This document shows positions 17,144 to 26,061 of a stretch of 64,000 nucleotides of DNA, piece after piece (position 1 is the first letter of the stretch; the number at the start of each line of letters is the position of its first letter). This DNA comes from Streptomyces sp. NBC_01446 (GTDB taxonomy: Bacteria > Actinomycetota > Actinomycetes > Streptomycetales > Streptomycetaceae). Below the pieces are notes generated by a model, which had not been told where the DNA came from, ran no database searches, and worked only from the letters and a program-made list of their open reading frames with translations. The stretch lies in the NCBI RefSeq assembly GCF_026340095.1, contig NZ_JAPEPO010000001.1, positions 7,026,501 through 7,090,500 on the forward strand, read 5' to 3'. The position numbers and the translations under genes are program-made.

Positions 17144-17159
17144 AGTGGACTGGACCACT
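17144..17159 (-). promoter_or_regulatory. Candidate DasR-responsive element (dre) upstream of GH89
   Basis: On the gene's strand the site reads AGTGGTCCAGTCCACT. It matches the published dre consensus ACTGGTCTAGACCACT at 13 of 16 positions, and the outer arms AGTGG/CCACT are perfectly symmetric. It lies 20-35 nt before the GH89 start codon. DasR is the GntR-family regulator of GlcNAc and chitin metabolism in Streptomyces, which fits an enzyme that releases GlcNAc. Confidence 0.6.
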
Positions 17160-17208
17160 TGCGCCGGGGATCTTACGGAGGGCGGGGAGGGTTCGGTAGG
17201 GAGCGAGG

Positions 17209-17220
17209 GCAAGCGCTTGC
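17209..17220 (-). promoter_or_regulatory. LacI-type palindrome upstream of GH89
   Basis: A perfect 12-bp palindrome GCAAGCGCTTGC lies 85 nt upstream of the GH89 start. The central AGCGCT core is typical of LacI/GalR operators. The same element with one change occurs upstream of the GH109-type gene at 50258. No LacI gene is present in the window. Confidence 0.55.
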
Positions 17221-17283
17221 GGCGCCGGTGGGTGAGCAGGGCCTGCCGGGGTGGACACAGGCGCGTGTTCACCCCGGCGGACG

Positions 17284-18621
17284 TCACTCGTCCCCGACGG
17301 CGGCCGACAGCGCCGCGGCCGGGTCATGGGCCGCCGGGCCCGCCGGGAGCCACCGGCCGCGGTTCTCGCGGAACGGCCACCAGTGGCCGTCGCGGCCGAG
17401 GCGGATCTGTGTGCCCGTGTCGGCGGCCGTCCACCGATTGCCGGTCGCCCGCAACGGCGGGCGCTCCCCGGCGTCCCAGGCCGCTTCGACAGCGGTACGC
17501 GCGCGTGCCGCGGTCTCCGCGTCCGGCGTCCACTCGTCCTCCAGGGCGGACAGGCCGGCGGTGCCTCCGTGTTCCCACGCCAGCACGGCCGTCGCGAGAC
17601 CCTCGCCGTCCCGCCCCGACCCCTCCGCGAGCCGGGCCCCGATCCACGCCTCGGGGGCGCCGGCGGCCAGCCGGACAGCATCCTGATGGATCATCAATTC
17701 CTCAGCCGGTGCCCGGAGTTCGTGGCCAGCAGTCAGCGCATCCGTCAGCATTCGATGCGCCTCGGCGGCCGCCCGCGCCCCGAGGAACTCCAGCGCCGCC
17801 ACATCCGTCCCGGTGGGCGGCTCCGTATCCGTGTCCAGAGACGGTACGGGCCCCGCCTCGGACGGCACCGGGGGAGCGGCGGGCAGCGGCGGCAGTATGC
17901 TCCCCGCCGCGAAGGCCTCCGTGGCGTCGACGCCGTCCGCGTCCACCGGCTCCTCGTCGGCCTCCTCGTCGGCGGATCCGGCCGAGGCGGACGCGACGCT
18001 GCGCACCTGGAGTTCGTCGAGCAGCACCCGCTCGCCACGCCCGCGCATCAGCAGCAGTACGAACGGATCCTGGTCGAGGAGACGGGCCAGCTGATAGCAG
18101 AGCGCCGCCGTGTGGGCACAGTGGTCCCACGCGTCACACCCGCAGCGCGGCTCCAAGTCGCCGATACCGGGCAGCAGTTCCACACCGGCCGCCGCCGCGT
18201 CCTCGACCAGGTGCGGGGGCATCTCACGGTCGAGCAGCGCCGCGATGTGCCCCGCCCGTTCGACCGCCATCCCGAGGAAGCGGTCCCACTCCTCCTCGCT
18301 CAGCTGTTGCAGCAGCACGTCGGCGCGGTACACGGCGCCGCCCCGGTCCCCGACGACCGCGGTGACCCGCCCGGGCCGCACCGAGACCGCCCCCACGGAC
18401 CCCGCGCGCGCGAGCCGGCGCCCCGCCTTCAGCTGCTGGAGGTCGAGAGCCGTGTCCTCCAGTGCCTTGAGCCAGGTCCGCCCCCACCACGACTGCGCGA
18501 ATCCGCGCCCCTGGACGGGCGCCAGCGCGGCGAAGACACGTTCCTCATCCGAGGCGTCGGACCCCTCGCTGGTGCCTTCGGTGTCGAACAGGTCGTCGTC
18601 ATATTCGTGACGGTCCGTCAT
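17284..18621 (-). CDS. SWIM zinc-finger protein, partner of the SNF2 helicase
   Basis: 445 residues from ATG 18621. A SWIM-type zinc finger is visible at about residues 158-175 as CGCDAWDHCAH (CxC...CxH). The N-terminal part contains FAQSWWGRTWLKALE, which is typical of bacterial SWIM proteins. The C-terminal half is Ala/Glu-rich and poorly defined. The start overlaps the SNF2 helicase stop as ATGA, so the two are translationally coupled and probably work together on DNA or nucleoprotein. The exact role is unknown. Confidence 0.85.
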   Translation of the reverse strand: MTDRHEYDDDLFDTEGTSEGSDASDEERVFAALAPVQGRGFAQSWWGRTWLKALEDTALDLQQLKAGRRLARAGSVGAVSVRPGRVTAVVGDRGGAVYRADVLLQQLSEEEWDRFLGMAVERAGHIAALLDREMPPHLVEDAAAAGVELLPGIGDLEPRCGCDAWDHCAHTAALCYQLARLLDQDPFVLLLMRGRGERVLLDELQVRSVASASAGSADEEADEEPVDADGVDATEAFAAGSILPPLPAAPPVPSEAGPVPSLDTDTEPPTGTDVAALEFLGARAAAEAHRMLTDALTAGHELRAPAEELMIHQDAVRLAAGAPEAWIGARLAEGSGRDGEGLATAVLAWEHGGTAGLSALEDEWTPDAETAARARTAVEAAWDAGERPPLRATGNRWTAADTGTQIRLGRDGHWWPFRENRGRWLPAGPAAHDPAAALSAAVGDE

Positions 18622-21566
18622 CGCGCGCCCCCTCGCAGCTCGACCAGATCGGCTAGTTCGGAATCGGTCAGTTCGGTCAGGGCCGCCTCGCCGGAGCCGA
18701 GCACGGCGTCGGCCAGCTCCCGCTTGCGGACCAGCATGTCGGCGATCCGGTCCTCGATCGTCCCCTCCGCGATCAGACGGTGCACCTGCACCGGCCTGTT
18801 CTGCCCGATCCGGTACGCGCGGTCCGTCGCCTGCGACTCGACCGCGGGGTTCCACCAGCGGTCGTAGTGCACGACATGTTCGGCCCGGGTGAGGTTGAGG
18901 CCCGTACCCGCTGCCTTGAGGGAAAGCAGGAAGACCGGCACCTCGCCCTCCTGGAAGCGCCCCACCATCGCCTCGCGCGCGGCGACGGGCGTGCCGCCGT
19001 GGAGGAACTGCGAGGGCACGCCGCGCGCTGCCAGGTGCTGCTCGATCACGCGTCCCATCTGCACGTACTGCGTGAAGACCAGGACGCTCGCCTCCTCGGC
19101 GAGGATGGTGTCGAGCAGTTCGTCGAGCAGTTCCAGCTTGCCGGAGCGGCCGGGGATGCGCGGCTCGCCCTCCTTGAGGAACTGGGCCGGGTGGTTGCAG
19201 ATCTGCTTGAGCCCCGTGAGGAGTTTGACGATCAGTCCGCGGCGGGCGATGCCGTCCGCTCCGGAGATCTCGGCGAGCGTCTCGCGCACCACGGCCTCGT
19301 AGAGCCCCGTCTGCTCGGTGGTGAGCGACACGGCGCGGTCGGTCTCGGTCTTCGGCGGGAGCTCGGGCGCGATGCCAGGGTCCGACTTGCGGCGTCTGAG
19401 CAGGAAGGGACGCACCAGTTGGGACAGGCGCTGAGCGGCGGCGGGGTCCTTGCCCTCCTCCACCGCCCGCGCGTAACGCGTGCGGAACGTGCCGAGCTTT
19501 CCGAGCAGCCCCGGCGTCGTCCAGTCGAGGATCGCCCACAGCTCGGACAGGTTGTTCTCCACGGGGGTGCCGGTGAGCGCCACGCGCGCGCGTGCACCGA
19601 TGGTCCGCAGCTCCTTCGCGGTCGCCGAGTGCGGGTTCTTGACGTGTTGTGCCTCGTCGGTGACGACCATGCCCCAGTCGACGCACGCGAGTTGCGCGGC
19701 GTCCAGCCGCATCGTGCCGTACGTGGTGAGCACGAACTCGCCGGCGGCGAGGCCCTCCAGGCTGCGGCGCCCGCCGTGGAAGCGGCGTACGGAGGTGCCG
19801 GGCGCGAACCTCTCGATCTCGCGCTGCCAGTTGCCCATGAGGGACGTGGGACAGACGACGAGGGTCGGTGCGGCGGTCTCCGTGGCGGTCTGCCGGTGCA
19901 GGTGGAGGGCGATCAGCGTGATCGTCTTGCCCAGGCCCATGTCGTCGGCGAGGCAGGCGCCGAGGCCGAGGGATGTCATCCGGGCCAGCCAGTTGAGGCC
20001 GCGCAGCTGGTAGTCGCGCAGGTCGGCGGCCAGCGCGGCGGGCTGTCCGACCGGCGCCATGCCCTCCGGGTCGGCGAGCCGCTCCCGCAGCTCCGCAAGC
20101 CAGCCCGTCGGGTGGACGTCGACGCGGCGGCCGTCCACCTCCGTGGAGCCCGTCAGGACCGCGCCGAGCGCGTCGATCGGCGTGACCTTGCGGTCCTGGT
20201 GCTCGCGGGCGCGCCGGGCCTCCTCGGGGTCGATGAGGACCCACTGGTCGCGCAGCCTGACCACGGGCCGGTTGGCCTCGGCGAGCCGGTCGAGCTCCTC
20301 CCGGCTCAGCTCCTGGTCGCCCAGCGCGAAGCGCCAGTTGAACGCGAGGAGGGCGTCCGCGGAGAGGAACGACGGGGTGGTCGTCCGGAATCGGTCAGGG
20401 TTCTCCCCTGCGGGTGCCCCCTCGTCCGGAGGGCCGATGACCGCGCGTGCGCTCAGCCGGCGCGCCAACTGCCGGGGCCAGTGCACGTCGACGCCCGCCG
20501 CCGCGAGGGCCCGCGCACCGGCGCCGAGCAGGTCGGTGATCTCCTCGTCCGCGAGATCGAGCGCGTCCGGGACGGCCGCCGAGAGCAGCGGCGTGAGGGG
20601 CGCCCAGGCGCGGGCCGCGCGCCGCAGCGCGAGCAGGGCATCCATGCGGGCCCGCGGCCCGAACGCCTTCGCCGAAGCGCCCGACACCGCCCAGACCTCG
20701 GCGGCGTCGGCGACCAGCGCGGGGTCACTGACGCTGTGCATCTGGAGCACGGCGCGGAAGGCGACGTGCTCCTCGTCCTCGTCCTCGGCTCCCGGTGCGG
20801 CGCGATCGAGGCCCGGTACCTCGACACGCAGCGAGATCCGCACGCCCGCGTCGTGTCCCGCGGCGACGTCGGAGGCCCACGCGCGATGCTCGGGCACCCG
20901 CTGCGGCGCGGGCGCGGCGAAGGGCCGCGCGCCCGCCGCGAGGCTCGCGGCGGGGGAGCGGGGCAGAGTGTCGGCGACGGCGTCGAGGAAGGCGCGCAGC
21001 AGCGCCTCGGGCGCGGGGAGGCGCAGCGGACCCGGACCGTCCAGAGGTGTCGCGTGAGCCTCGGGCGGCATCGCGGCGGCCAGTTCCCCGACCCGCTCCA
21101 GGTCCTCGGCCCGAAGCGGACCCGCGCGCCAGGCGTCGTGATCGGTCGGCGTGAGCCCGGGCAGCAGCAGGCCCCGCGCCGCGAACTGGAGGGCGAGCAC
21201 GGAGGCGGCGCCCCAGAAGACGGCGGTCGGGTGTGCTTGCGCGGTGGCACGCGCGCGCGTGAGGACCGGCAGCGCGGCGCGTACGGGCAGCAGCACGGCG
21301 GGTACGGACTCGCGCTCGGCACCGGTGTCTCCGGGTACGGCGAGGCTCAGCTCCTCGGGCGTGCCGGCCTCGGTGTGCGGAGGCCGTCCGCCATCGGGGT
21401 GCCAGAAGGCGATTCTTCCTTCGCGTGCCGGGTCACCGGGCACGAAGACAGCGCAGCAGCGGACCAGTTCGGAGATCTCGGGGAGTGTTGCCACGGGACG
21501 CCTGTGGGCAGCGATGACGTATTCCTCAAATTTGACTACCGGGCGGAATCGCCGAGAGTACCCCAT
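18618..21566 (-). CDS. SNF2-family ATP-dependent helicase/translocase
   Basis: 982 residues if started at ATG 21566; a GTG at 21494 (VATLPEISELV) is a possible shorter start, and neither has a strong RBS. The N-terminal ~500 residues are an accessory region. The SNF2 core shows DDMGLGKTITL (Walker A, about residue 540), the DEAQHVKN box (about 637), LTGTPVENNLSELW, and C-terminal motifs VVHYDRWWNPAVESQATDRAYRIGQNRPVQVH (about 900-930). Enzymes of this type move along DNA using ATP and remodel bound proteins. It forms a two-gene operon with the SWIM protein. Confidence 0.92.
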   Translation of the reverse strand: MGYSRRFRPVVKFEEYVIAAHRRPVATLPEISELVRCCAVFVPGDPAREGRIAFWHPDGGRPPHTEAGTPEELSLAVPGDTGAERESVPAVLLPVRAALPVLTRARATAQAHPTAVFWGAASVLALQFAARGLLLPGLTPTDHDAWRAGPLRAEDLERVGELAAAMPPEAHATPLDGPGPLRLPAPEALLRAFLDAVADTLPRSPAASLAAGARPFAAPAPQRVPEHRAWASDVAAGHDAGVRISLRVEVPGLDRAAPGAEDEDEEHVAFRAVLQMHSVSDPALVADAAEVWAVSGASAKAFGPRARMDALLALRRAARAWAPLTPLLSAAVPDALDLADEEITDLLGAGARALAAAGVDVHWPRQLARRLSARAVIGPPDEGAPAGENPDRFRTTTPSFLSADALLAFNWRFALGDQELSREELDRLAEANRPVVRLRDQWVLIDPEEARRAREHQDRKVTPIDALGAVLTGSTEVDGRRVDVHPTGWLAELRERLADPEGMAPVGQPAALAADLRDYQLRGLNWLARMTSLGLGACLADDMGLGKTITLIALHLHRQTATETAAPTLVVCPTSLMGNWQREIERFAPGTSVRRFHGGRRSLEGLAAGEFVLTTYGTMRLDAAQLACVDWGMVVTDEAQHVKNPHSATAKELRTIGARARVALTGTPVENNLSELWAILDWTTPGLLGKLGTFRTRYARAVEEGKDPAAAQRLSQLVRPFLLRRRKSDPGIAPELPPKTETDRAVSLTTEQTGLYEAVVRETLAEISGADGIARRGLIVKLLTGLKQICNHPAQFLKEGEPRIPGRSGKLELLDELLDTILAEEASVLVFTQYVQMGRVIEQHLAARGVPSQFLHGGTPVAAREAMVGRFQEGEVPVFLLSLKAAGTGLNLTRAEHVVHYDRWWNPAVESQATDRAYRIGQNRPVQVHRLIAEGTIEDRIADMLVRKRELADAVLGSGEAALTELTDSELADLVELRGGAR

Positions 21567-21611
21567 GACCCCGCTCGACGTGCCGCGTCACAAAGTGATG
21601 CCGGTCACTCC

Positions 21612-21647
21612 CTCTCGAAAGGGGTGTAGGTAGCCCCCCTTAGAGAG
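21612..21647 (+). promoter_or_regulatory. Hairpin in the helicase/desaturase divergent region
   Basis: Inverted repeats CTCTC (21612-21616) with GAGAG (21643-21647), and AAGGGG (21619-21624) with CCCCTT (21636-21641), form a stem with small mismatches. It lies within the 249-nt non-coding gap between divergent genes, about 170 nt before the desaturase start. It may be an operator or a structured leader; function is not known. Confidence 0.35.
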
Positions 21648-21815
21648 CGGTGCTACCCCCGCGCTCGGTCGGGTGGTGGCCTCATGGTGCCCAAGGCCGC
21701 CGATTCCTAGGTTTGTTGAGGTCGGGCCGTCTCGTGAGCAGGGCGTCCCGACAGTACGCCTCTCCCCTCCCCCTCACCACGCCCACCGCCATGCCCAGAG
21801 ACCGGAGACCTCGCC

Positions 21816-22871
21816 ATGACCCTGGCCGTCGAACCCGTAGTGGACCATTCCTCAGGAGCGGCCGGGACGCAGCCGCAAGGAAGCGAGTTCACGCCGTTGC
21901 TGCGCACCGTCAAGAGCCAGGATCTCCTGGAGCGGCGCGCCGGCTGGTACGTGCGCAACATCGCGCTGAACGCACTGTCCCTCGGCGCCGTCGGCACGGG
22001 CATGGCCCTCATCGGCGGATCCTGGTGGGTCCTCGCGCTCGCGCCGGTCCTCGCGGTGCTCTGCGCGCGCACCGCCTTCGTGGGGCACGACGCCGGCCAC
22101 GCGCAGATTACAGGGAACCGCGCCGTGAGCCGGGTCATCGGGCTCATCCACGGCAATCTCCTGCTCGGCATGAGCTACAGATGGTGGAACGACAAGCACA
22201 ACCGGCACCACGCCAACCCCAACCACATCGACAAGGACCCCGACGTGGCCGCCGACGTCCTCGTCTTCACGAGCAAGCAGGCCGCGACCCGTTCAGGGTT
22301 CCGCCGCTGGCTCACCCGCAACCAGGCCTGGCTGTTCTTCCCGCTGACCCTCCTGGAGGGCCTCGCCCTGAAGCTGTCCGGCTTCCAGGACCTGCGCCGC
22401 CAGTCCCCGCGCGAGCGGGCCGTGGAGGGACTGCTCCTCGTCGCCCACGTCGTCGGCTACGTGACCCTGCTCCTGACCACCATGCCGCTCGGCCACGCCC
22501 TCGCCTTCGCGGCGATCCACCAGGCACTGTTCGGCCTTCACCTCGGTATGGCCTTCGCGCCGAACCACAAGGGCATGGAGATGCCCGACCCGGACGGCGA
22601 ACGCTGGGGCCACCTGCGCCGGCAGGTCCTCACCTCCCGCAACATCAAGGGCGGCGCACTGACCGACTGGTTCCTCGGCGGCCTCAACTACCAGATCGAG
22701 CACCACCTCTTCCCGAGCATGCCCCGCCCCCACCTGCGCCTGGCCCAGCCCCTCGTCAAGGCCCACTGCCGCGACCTGGGCATCCCCTTCACCGAGACCG
22801 GGCTCGTCGACTCCTACCGGCAAGCCCTGCGCCACATGTACGAGGTCGGGGAGCCGCTGCGCATGGAGTGA
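21816..22871 (+). CDS. Membrane fatty acid desaturase
   Basis: 351 residues from ATG 21816. The three histidine boxes of membrane di-iron desaturases are present: HDAGHAQ, HNRHHANPNH and the C-terminal QIEHHLFP. Hydrophobic segments lie before box 1 (about residues 55-85) and between boxes 2 and 3. The enzyme introduces a double bond into fatty acyl chains, probably to adjust membrane fluidity; it needs reduced electron carriers that are not encoded nearby. Position selectivity cannot be inferred. A terminator follows. Confidence 0.9.
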   Translation: MTLAVEPVVDHSSGAAGTQPQGSEFTPLLRTVKSQDLLERRAGWYVRNIALNALSLGAVGTGMALIGGSWWVLALAPVLAVLCARTAFVGHDAGHAQITGNRAVSRVIGLIHGNLLLGMSYRWWNDKHNRHHANPNHIDKDPDVAADVLVFTSKQAATRSGFRRWLTRNQAWLFFPLTLLEGLALKLSGFQDLRRQSPRERAVEGLLLVAHVVGYVTLLLTTMPLGHALAFAAIHQALFGLHLGMAFAPNHKGMEMPDPDGERWGHLRRQVLTSRNIKGGALTDWFLGGLNYQIEHHLFPSMPRPHLRLAQPLVKAHCRDLGIPFTETGLVDSYRQALRHMYEVGEPLRME

Positions 22872-22911
22872 GGCACTGTCCGGGCAGGGTCCGGTCGCCC
22901 CTGCACAGCCC

Positions 22912-22940
22912 TGAGCCCCGGGTTCCTCGCCCGGGGCTCA
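22912..22940 (+). terminator. Hairpin terminator after the desaturase
   Basis: An 11-bp stem, TGAGCCCCGGG (22912-22922) with CCCGGGGCTCA (22930-22940), has a 7-nt loop. It lies about 40 nt after the desaturase stop. Confidence 0.75.
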
Positions 22941-22960
22941 CGGCGTGCGTCCTGCCTGGG

Positions 22961-23018
22961 GCTGCGCGGGGCCCAGGGGCGCGTGTGCTCCGGAGCTGCG
23001 CGGGGCTCAGGGGTGCGT
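22961..23018. repeat. Imperfect direct repeat in non-coding DNA
   Basis: GCTGCGCGGGGCCCAGGGGC at about 22961 recurs with two changes as GCTGCGCGGGGCTCAGGGGT at about 22995, and a partial third copy (GGCTCAGGGGTGT) follows near 23029. The segment lies in a 213-nt gap between the desaturase terminator and the next gene. No function is apparent. Confidence 0.4.
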
Positions 23019-23153
23019 CAGGGTGAAGGCTCAGGGGTGTCTCAGGGTCGTGAACAGGAACCGCCCGGGCCGCGAGTCCGTTTCAGAGAGTAGAGGCGGG
23101 GGCCCGCCTCTCATGGCGAGGGCGGTTTGCAGCCCCCGAAGGAGGCGACGGAC

Positions 23154-23336
23154 ATGTCGAGGAACGCGAAGATCGCCGCAGGAGGTGTGGCGGCCGGACT
23201 CATCCTGTTGATCTGGCTGCCCTGGTGGGCGTCACTCCTGATCATGCTCGGGGTGCCCGCGGCGGCCTACCTGGCGCTGGACCCCTCCCAGCGGCGCAGG
23301 CTCCGCCGCGCCTCACGCAGGGAGATCGGCCGCTGA
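23154..23336 (+). CDS. Small 60-residue membrane protein
   Basis: Starts at ATG 23154 with a strong RBS GAAGGAGG 8 nt upstream. The product has one long or two short hydrophobic helices, IAAGGVAAGLILLIWLPWWASLLIMLGVPAAAYLAL, followed by a basic tail RRRLRRASRREIGR that would lie in the cytoplasm. I do not recognise a named family. The RBS and membrane topology make it a credible gene. It ends 12 nt before the convergent esterase stop. Confidence 0.7.
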   Translation: MSRNAKIAAGGVAAGLILLIWLPWWASLLIMLGVPAAAYLALDPSQRRRLRRASRREIGR

Positions 23337-23348
23337 CGACGGGCGGTG

Positions 23349-24752
23349 TTACGGGCGGGCGGCGGCTGCCACTGCCGTCGCCGAGCAGCTGTTGACGACG
23401 TCGCCGCTCGCCGGCCTGGCGATCGTGTGGTCGGCCGGCGGCCGCGCGCCGTCCTCCACCCACGCGGTGAGCACGTCGAACGCGGACCGGTAGCAGGGCA
23501 GCACGGGCCGCAGCCGGTCGGGATAGGTGTCGTAGAGGCCATCGGTGTGCGTGCCGTCCTGCACGGTGTACGAGCGGTGCAGGCGGCCGCGCCCCCGATC
23601 GTCGACCATCCGTCCGTAGACATCGGCGTCGGCCGCGATCGGCAGCAGGGTGTCCAGGTCGCCCTGGAGCGTGATCAGCGGCTTGCCGATCCGCCCGCTC
23701 AGCGCGACCCGTGCGACGGCCCGGTGGACCGAGGCGGGGCGTGCCGCATAGTCGTAGGAGGCGTCGGACGCACACGGAGCTAGCAGCTCGTCCGTCGTCG
23801 AACCCGCTGATGGGCCAGGGCACTTGGAGTCGTACGAGGGGTCGAACTCGGCGCGGTAGATCTTCTGCGTGATCCCCCAGTAGGCCTTCTGGTGGTAGGC
23901 CCACAGGAATTCCGTCCCGCGCGCGAAGCCCGCGCGGTACAGATCGTCGGCGTCGGCCTTCCCGAGCCCGTAGGCGACGGCGGTCGGCAGTGAGGTGAGC
24001 AGGTTCGGGCCGTCCGCGGTCCAGAGGGTGCCCTCCCAGTCCACGCCTCCGTCGTACAGCTCGGGATGGTTCTCCAGCTGCCAGCGCGTCAGATAACCGG
24101 CGTTGGAGATGCCGGTCATGTAGGTCCGCCGCGGAGCCCGCCCGTAGCGCTGGGCCACGGCCTTCTTCGCCGCTCTGGTGAGTTGGGTGGTCCGGTTGTT
24201 CCACTCGGCGATCGCGTCGCCGGGACGCTTTCCGTCACGGTAGAAGTCAGGGCCGGTGTTGCCCTTGTCGGTCGCCGCGTAGGCGTATCCCTGGGCCAGG
24301 ACACGGTCGGAGATCGCCGCGTCCGTCGAGTACTGCTTACGGTTGCCGGGTGAGCCGGTCACCACGAGGCCGCCGTTCCAGTGGTCGGGCAGCCTGATCA
24401 CGAACTGGGCATCGTGCTGCCAGCCGTGCGTCGCGTTAGACGTGGAGTCGTCCGGGAAGTACCCGTCGATCTGCGAACCGGGGACGCCGGACGGGTTGCG
24501 GGTCCCCTTCGCGGTGAGGCCCGCCTGGTCGGCGGTGTCGGTGTACGGGGTTCCGGCCAGAGCCGCAGTCGTCAAGTCGTCCAGGCAGGCGCTCTGTTGA
24601 AGGGCGGCACCCGGGACGTGCACCCGCTCCTGGCGCGCGCAGTGCGCCCCGCCTCCGCCGCTCTCCACGGCGGCCCCCGCGGGCACCGGGCCCGAGGCGG
24701 CCAGCGCCAGCAGAGCCGTGGCAAAGAGGGGGACTGTTCCGGACACGTGCAT
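23349..24752 (-). CDS. Secreted alpha/beta hydrolase, tannase/feruloyl-esterase-like
   Basis: 467 residues from ATG 24752, with RBS GGAGG 6 nt upstream. A Sec signal (LFATALLALAASGPVPAGA) covers about residues 8-27. The nucleophile elbow is MTGISNAGYLTRWQLENHPELYDGGVDWEG (near residue 215). A possible acid is in LQGDLDTLLPI and a possible His in QDGTHTDGLYD. The pattern resembles tannase/feruloyl esterase-like or 3-hydroxybutyrate-oligomer hydrolase-like families; I cannot separate these. It probably cleaves an extracellular ester. An upstream frame extension to 24845 lacks support. Confidence 0.7.
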   Translation of the reverse strand: MHVSGTVPLFATALLALAASGPVPAGAAVESGGGGAHCARQERVHVPGAALQQSACLDDLTTAALAGTPYTDTADQAGLTAKGTRNPSGVPGSQIDGYFPDDSTSNATHGWQHDAQFVIRLPDHWNGGLVVTGSPGNRKQYSTDAAISDRVLAQGYAYAATDKGNTGPDFYRDGKRPGDAIAEWNNRTTQLTRAAKKAVAQRYGRAPRRTYMTGISNAGYLTRWQLENHPELYDGGVDWEGTLWTADGPNLLTSLPTAVAYGLGKADADDLYRAGFARGTEFLWAYHQKAYWGITQKIYRAEFDPSYDSKCPGPSAGSTTDELLAPCASDASYDYAARPASVHRAVARVALSGRIGKPLITLQGDLDTLLPIAADADVYGRMVDDRGRGRLHRSYTVQDGTHTDGLYDTYPDRLRPVLPCYRSAFDVLTAWVEDGARPPADHTIARPASGDVVNSCSATAVAAAARP

Positions 24753-24928
24753 GGTGAGCCTCCGCGACGACGAGGGACCGGCAAGGGTGACGAGCGGGGC
24801 CATCGTGCGGGCGGGACCAGTCACCGGGCCATGGGCCGGCGCCACATGGGGGAGGGGAGCGGTATGTGGGGCGGGGAGTTATGGGGCGGCCTGCGCGCAG
24901 CGGGCCGGGTGGCTCGCTGCGGGAGGGG

Positions 24929-25882
24929 TCAGGAGGGTCGCACGGCCATCTTGTCGAGCGCTTCCAGGAGGCCGGGCAGTTCGGGGCCCCGCCCCACGGG
25001 CAGCACCTCACCGGGCTCGTCGTCCAGGAGCACGAACGCGATGTCGTCCGTCCGGGCCACCATCGACCAGCCGGGACCGTCGGCCCGAAGCGTCCGGGCA
25101 TCGCCGGACGCGAACGCCGACCGGACACGGCCCAGGGGCGGAGGGCTGTCCACGTAGGCGCGCACCTCGGCGAGGACCCTCCGGATGCCGGCGTGCGGGG
25201 CGCGGGTGCTCTGCGCCTCGGTGTCGCTTCCGGAGGCGGTGGCCGTGGCGGTGGCCGTGGCGTCGGAATCGGTGGTGGTGGGGGCCGTGGTGTCGGCGTC
25301 GGGTCCGTCGGCGTTCGTGCCGTCTGGCTCCTCCGCACCGGAGGCGCCGCCCACGTCGCCCACGTCGTCCGTCAGAAACGCACTGTCGTCGATCTGCTCC
25401 CGCCAGGACGCCCACTGGAGGGCGATCTCGTCGGCACCGAGGCGGCGTTGGGCCGGTCCCCACGTCTCCGTGTTCGGCGGAGTGAGTGGCGGACCGTCCA
25501 TGATCTCGGGGTCGTGTTCCGGGTCGTGCGGGTCCGGGACGCCCGGCGCGGACACGGACAGGGCGAGCGGCCACCCCGGCAGGGCCGAGACCACCGTCCC
25601 CTCGTCGGGCGACAACTCGTACTCCATGCCGCAGTCCCAGGACGCGATGGCGACGGCGACCAGGGACACGTCGTCAATGATGACGGTCCAGCGCGCCCCC
25701 GCCCCGTCCTGCCCGAGCACGAGTCCGTACCCGTCGGCGAGGGGTGCGAGCCCGAGGGTGGCGCATGCCTCCGGGTAGTCGTCCCCGAGCACACTGGGGA
25801 ACTTCGCAGGGGTCAGCAACACCGCCGTCAGTACGTACAGCGCGTCGTCCCCGGCGGCGACCGCGTCGTCCGTCCCGGCCAT
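24929..25882 (-). CDS. Conserved hypothetical protein with Asp/Thr/Ala-rich linker
   Basis: 317 residues from ATG 25882 with a good RBS (GGGGAGG, 5 nt spacing). The N-terminal ~150 residues (YVLTAVLLTPAKFPSVLGDDYPEAC...) and C-terminal ~90 residues (RTDDIAFVLLDDEPGEVLPVGRGPELPGLLEALDKMA) look folded. Between them, about residues 175-225, is a low-complexity linker rich in Asp, Thr, Ala and Gly. There is no signal peptide or membrane segment. I do not recognise the family; codon use is typical of the genome, so it is very likely expressed. Confidence 0.6.
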   Translation of the reverse strand: MAGTDDAVAAGDDALYVLTAVLLTPAKFPSVLGDDYPEACATLGLAPLADGYGLVLGQDGAGARWTVIIDDVSLVAVAIASWDCGMEYELSPDEGTVVSALPGWPLALSVSAPGVPDPHDPEHDPEIMDGPPLTPPNTETWGPAQRRLGADEIALQWASWREQIDDSAFLTDDVGDVGGASGAEEPDGTNADGPDADTTAPTTTDSDATATATATASGSDTEAQSTRAPHAGIRRVLAEVRAYVDSPPPLGRVRSAFASGDARTLRADGPGWSMVARTDDIAFVLLDDEPGEVLPVGRGPELPGLLEALDKMAVRPS

Positions 25883-26061
25883 GCCAGCCTCCCCTTAGCT
25901 TCGTCTGTCGGCGCACCCTAACCAGTCGCGGTGGAGATCGTCGAGGGCGTTGAGCTGGAAATTCTCCCCGGGGACCCGGTGTGGCGCCCAGTGGGTGGAC
26001 CATGCCAAGATCCCGTGCGCAATTCGTGTGCCTCCCGTGGAGGGCCGACGGGAGTCGCGGG

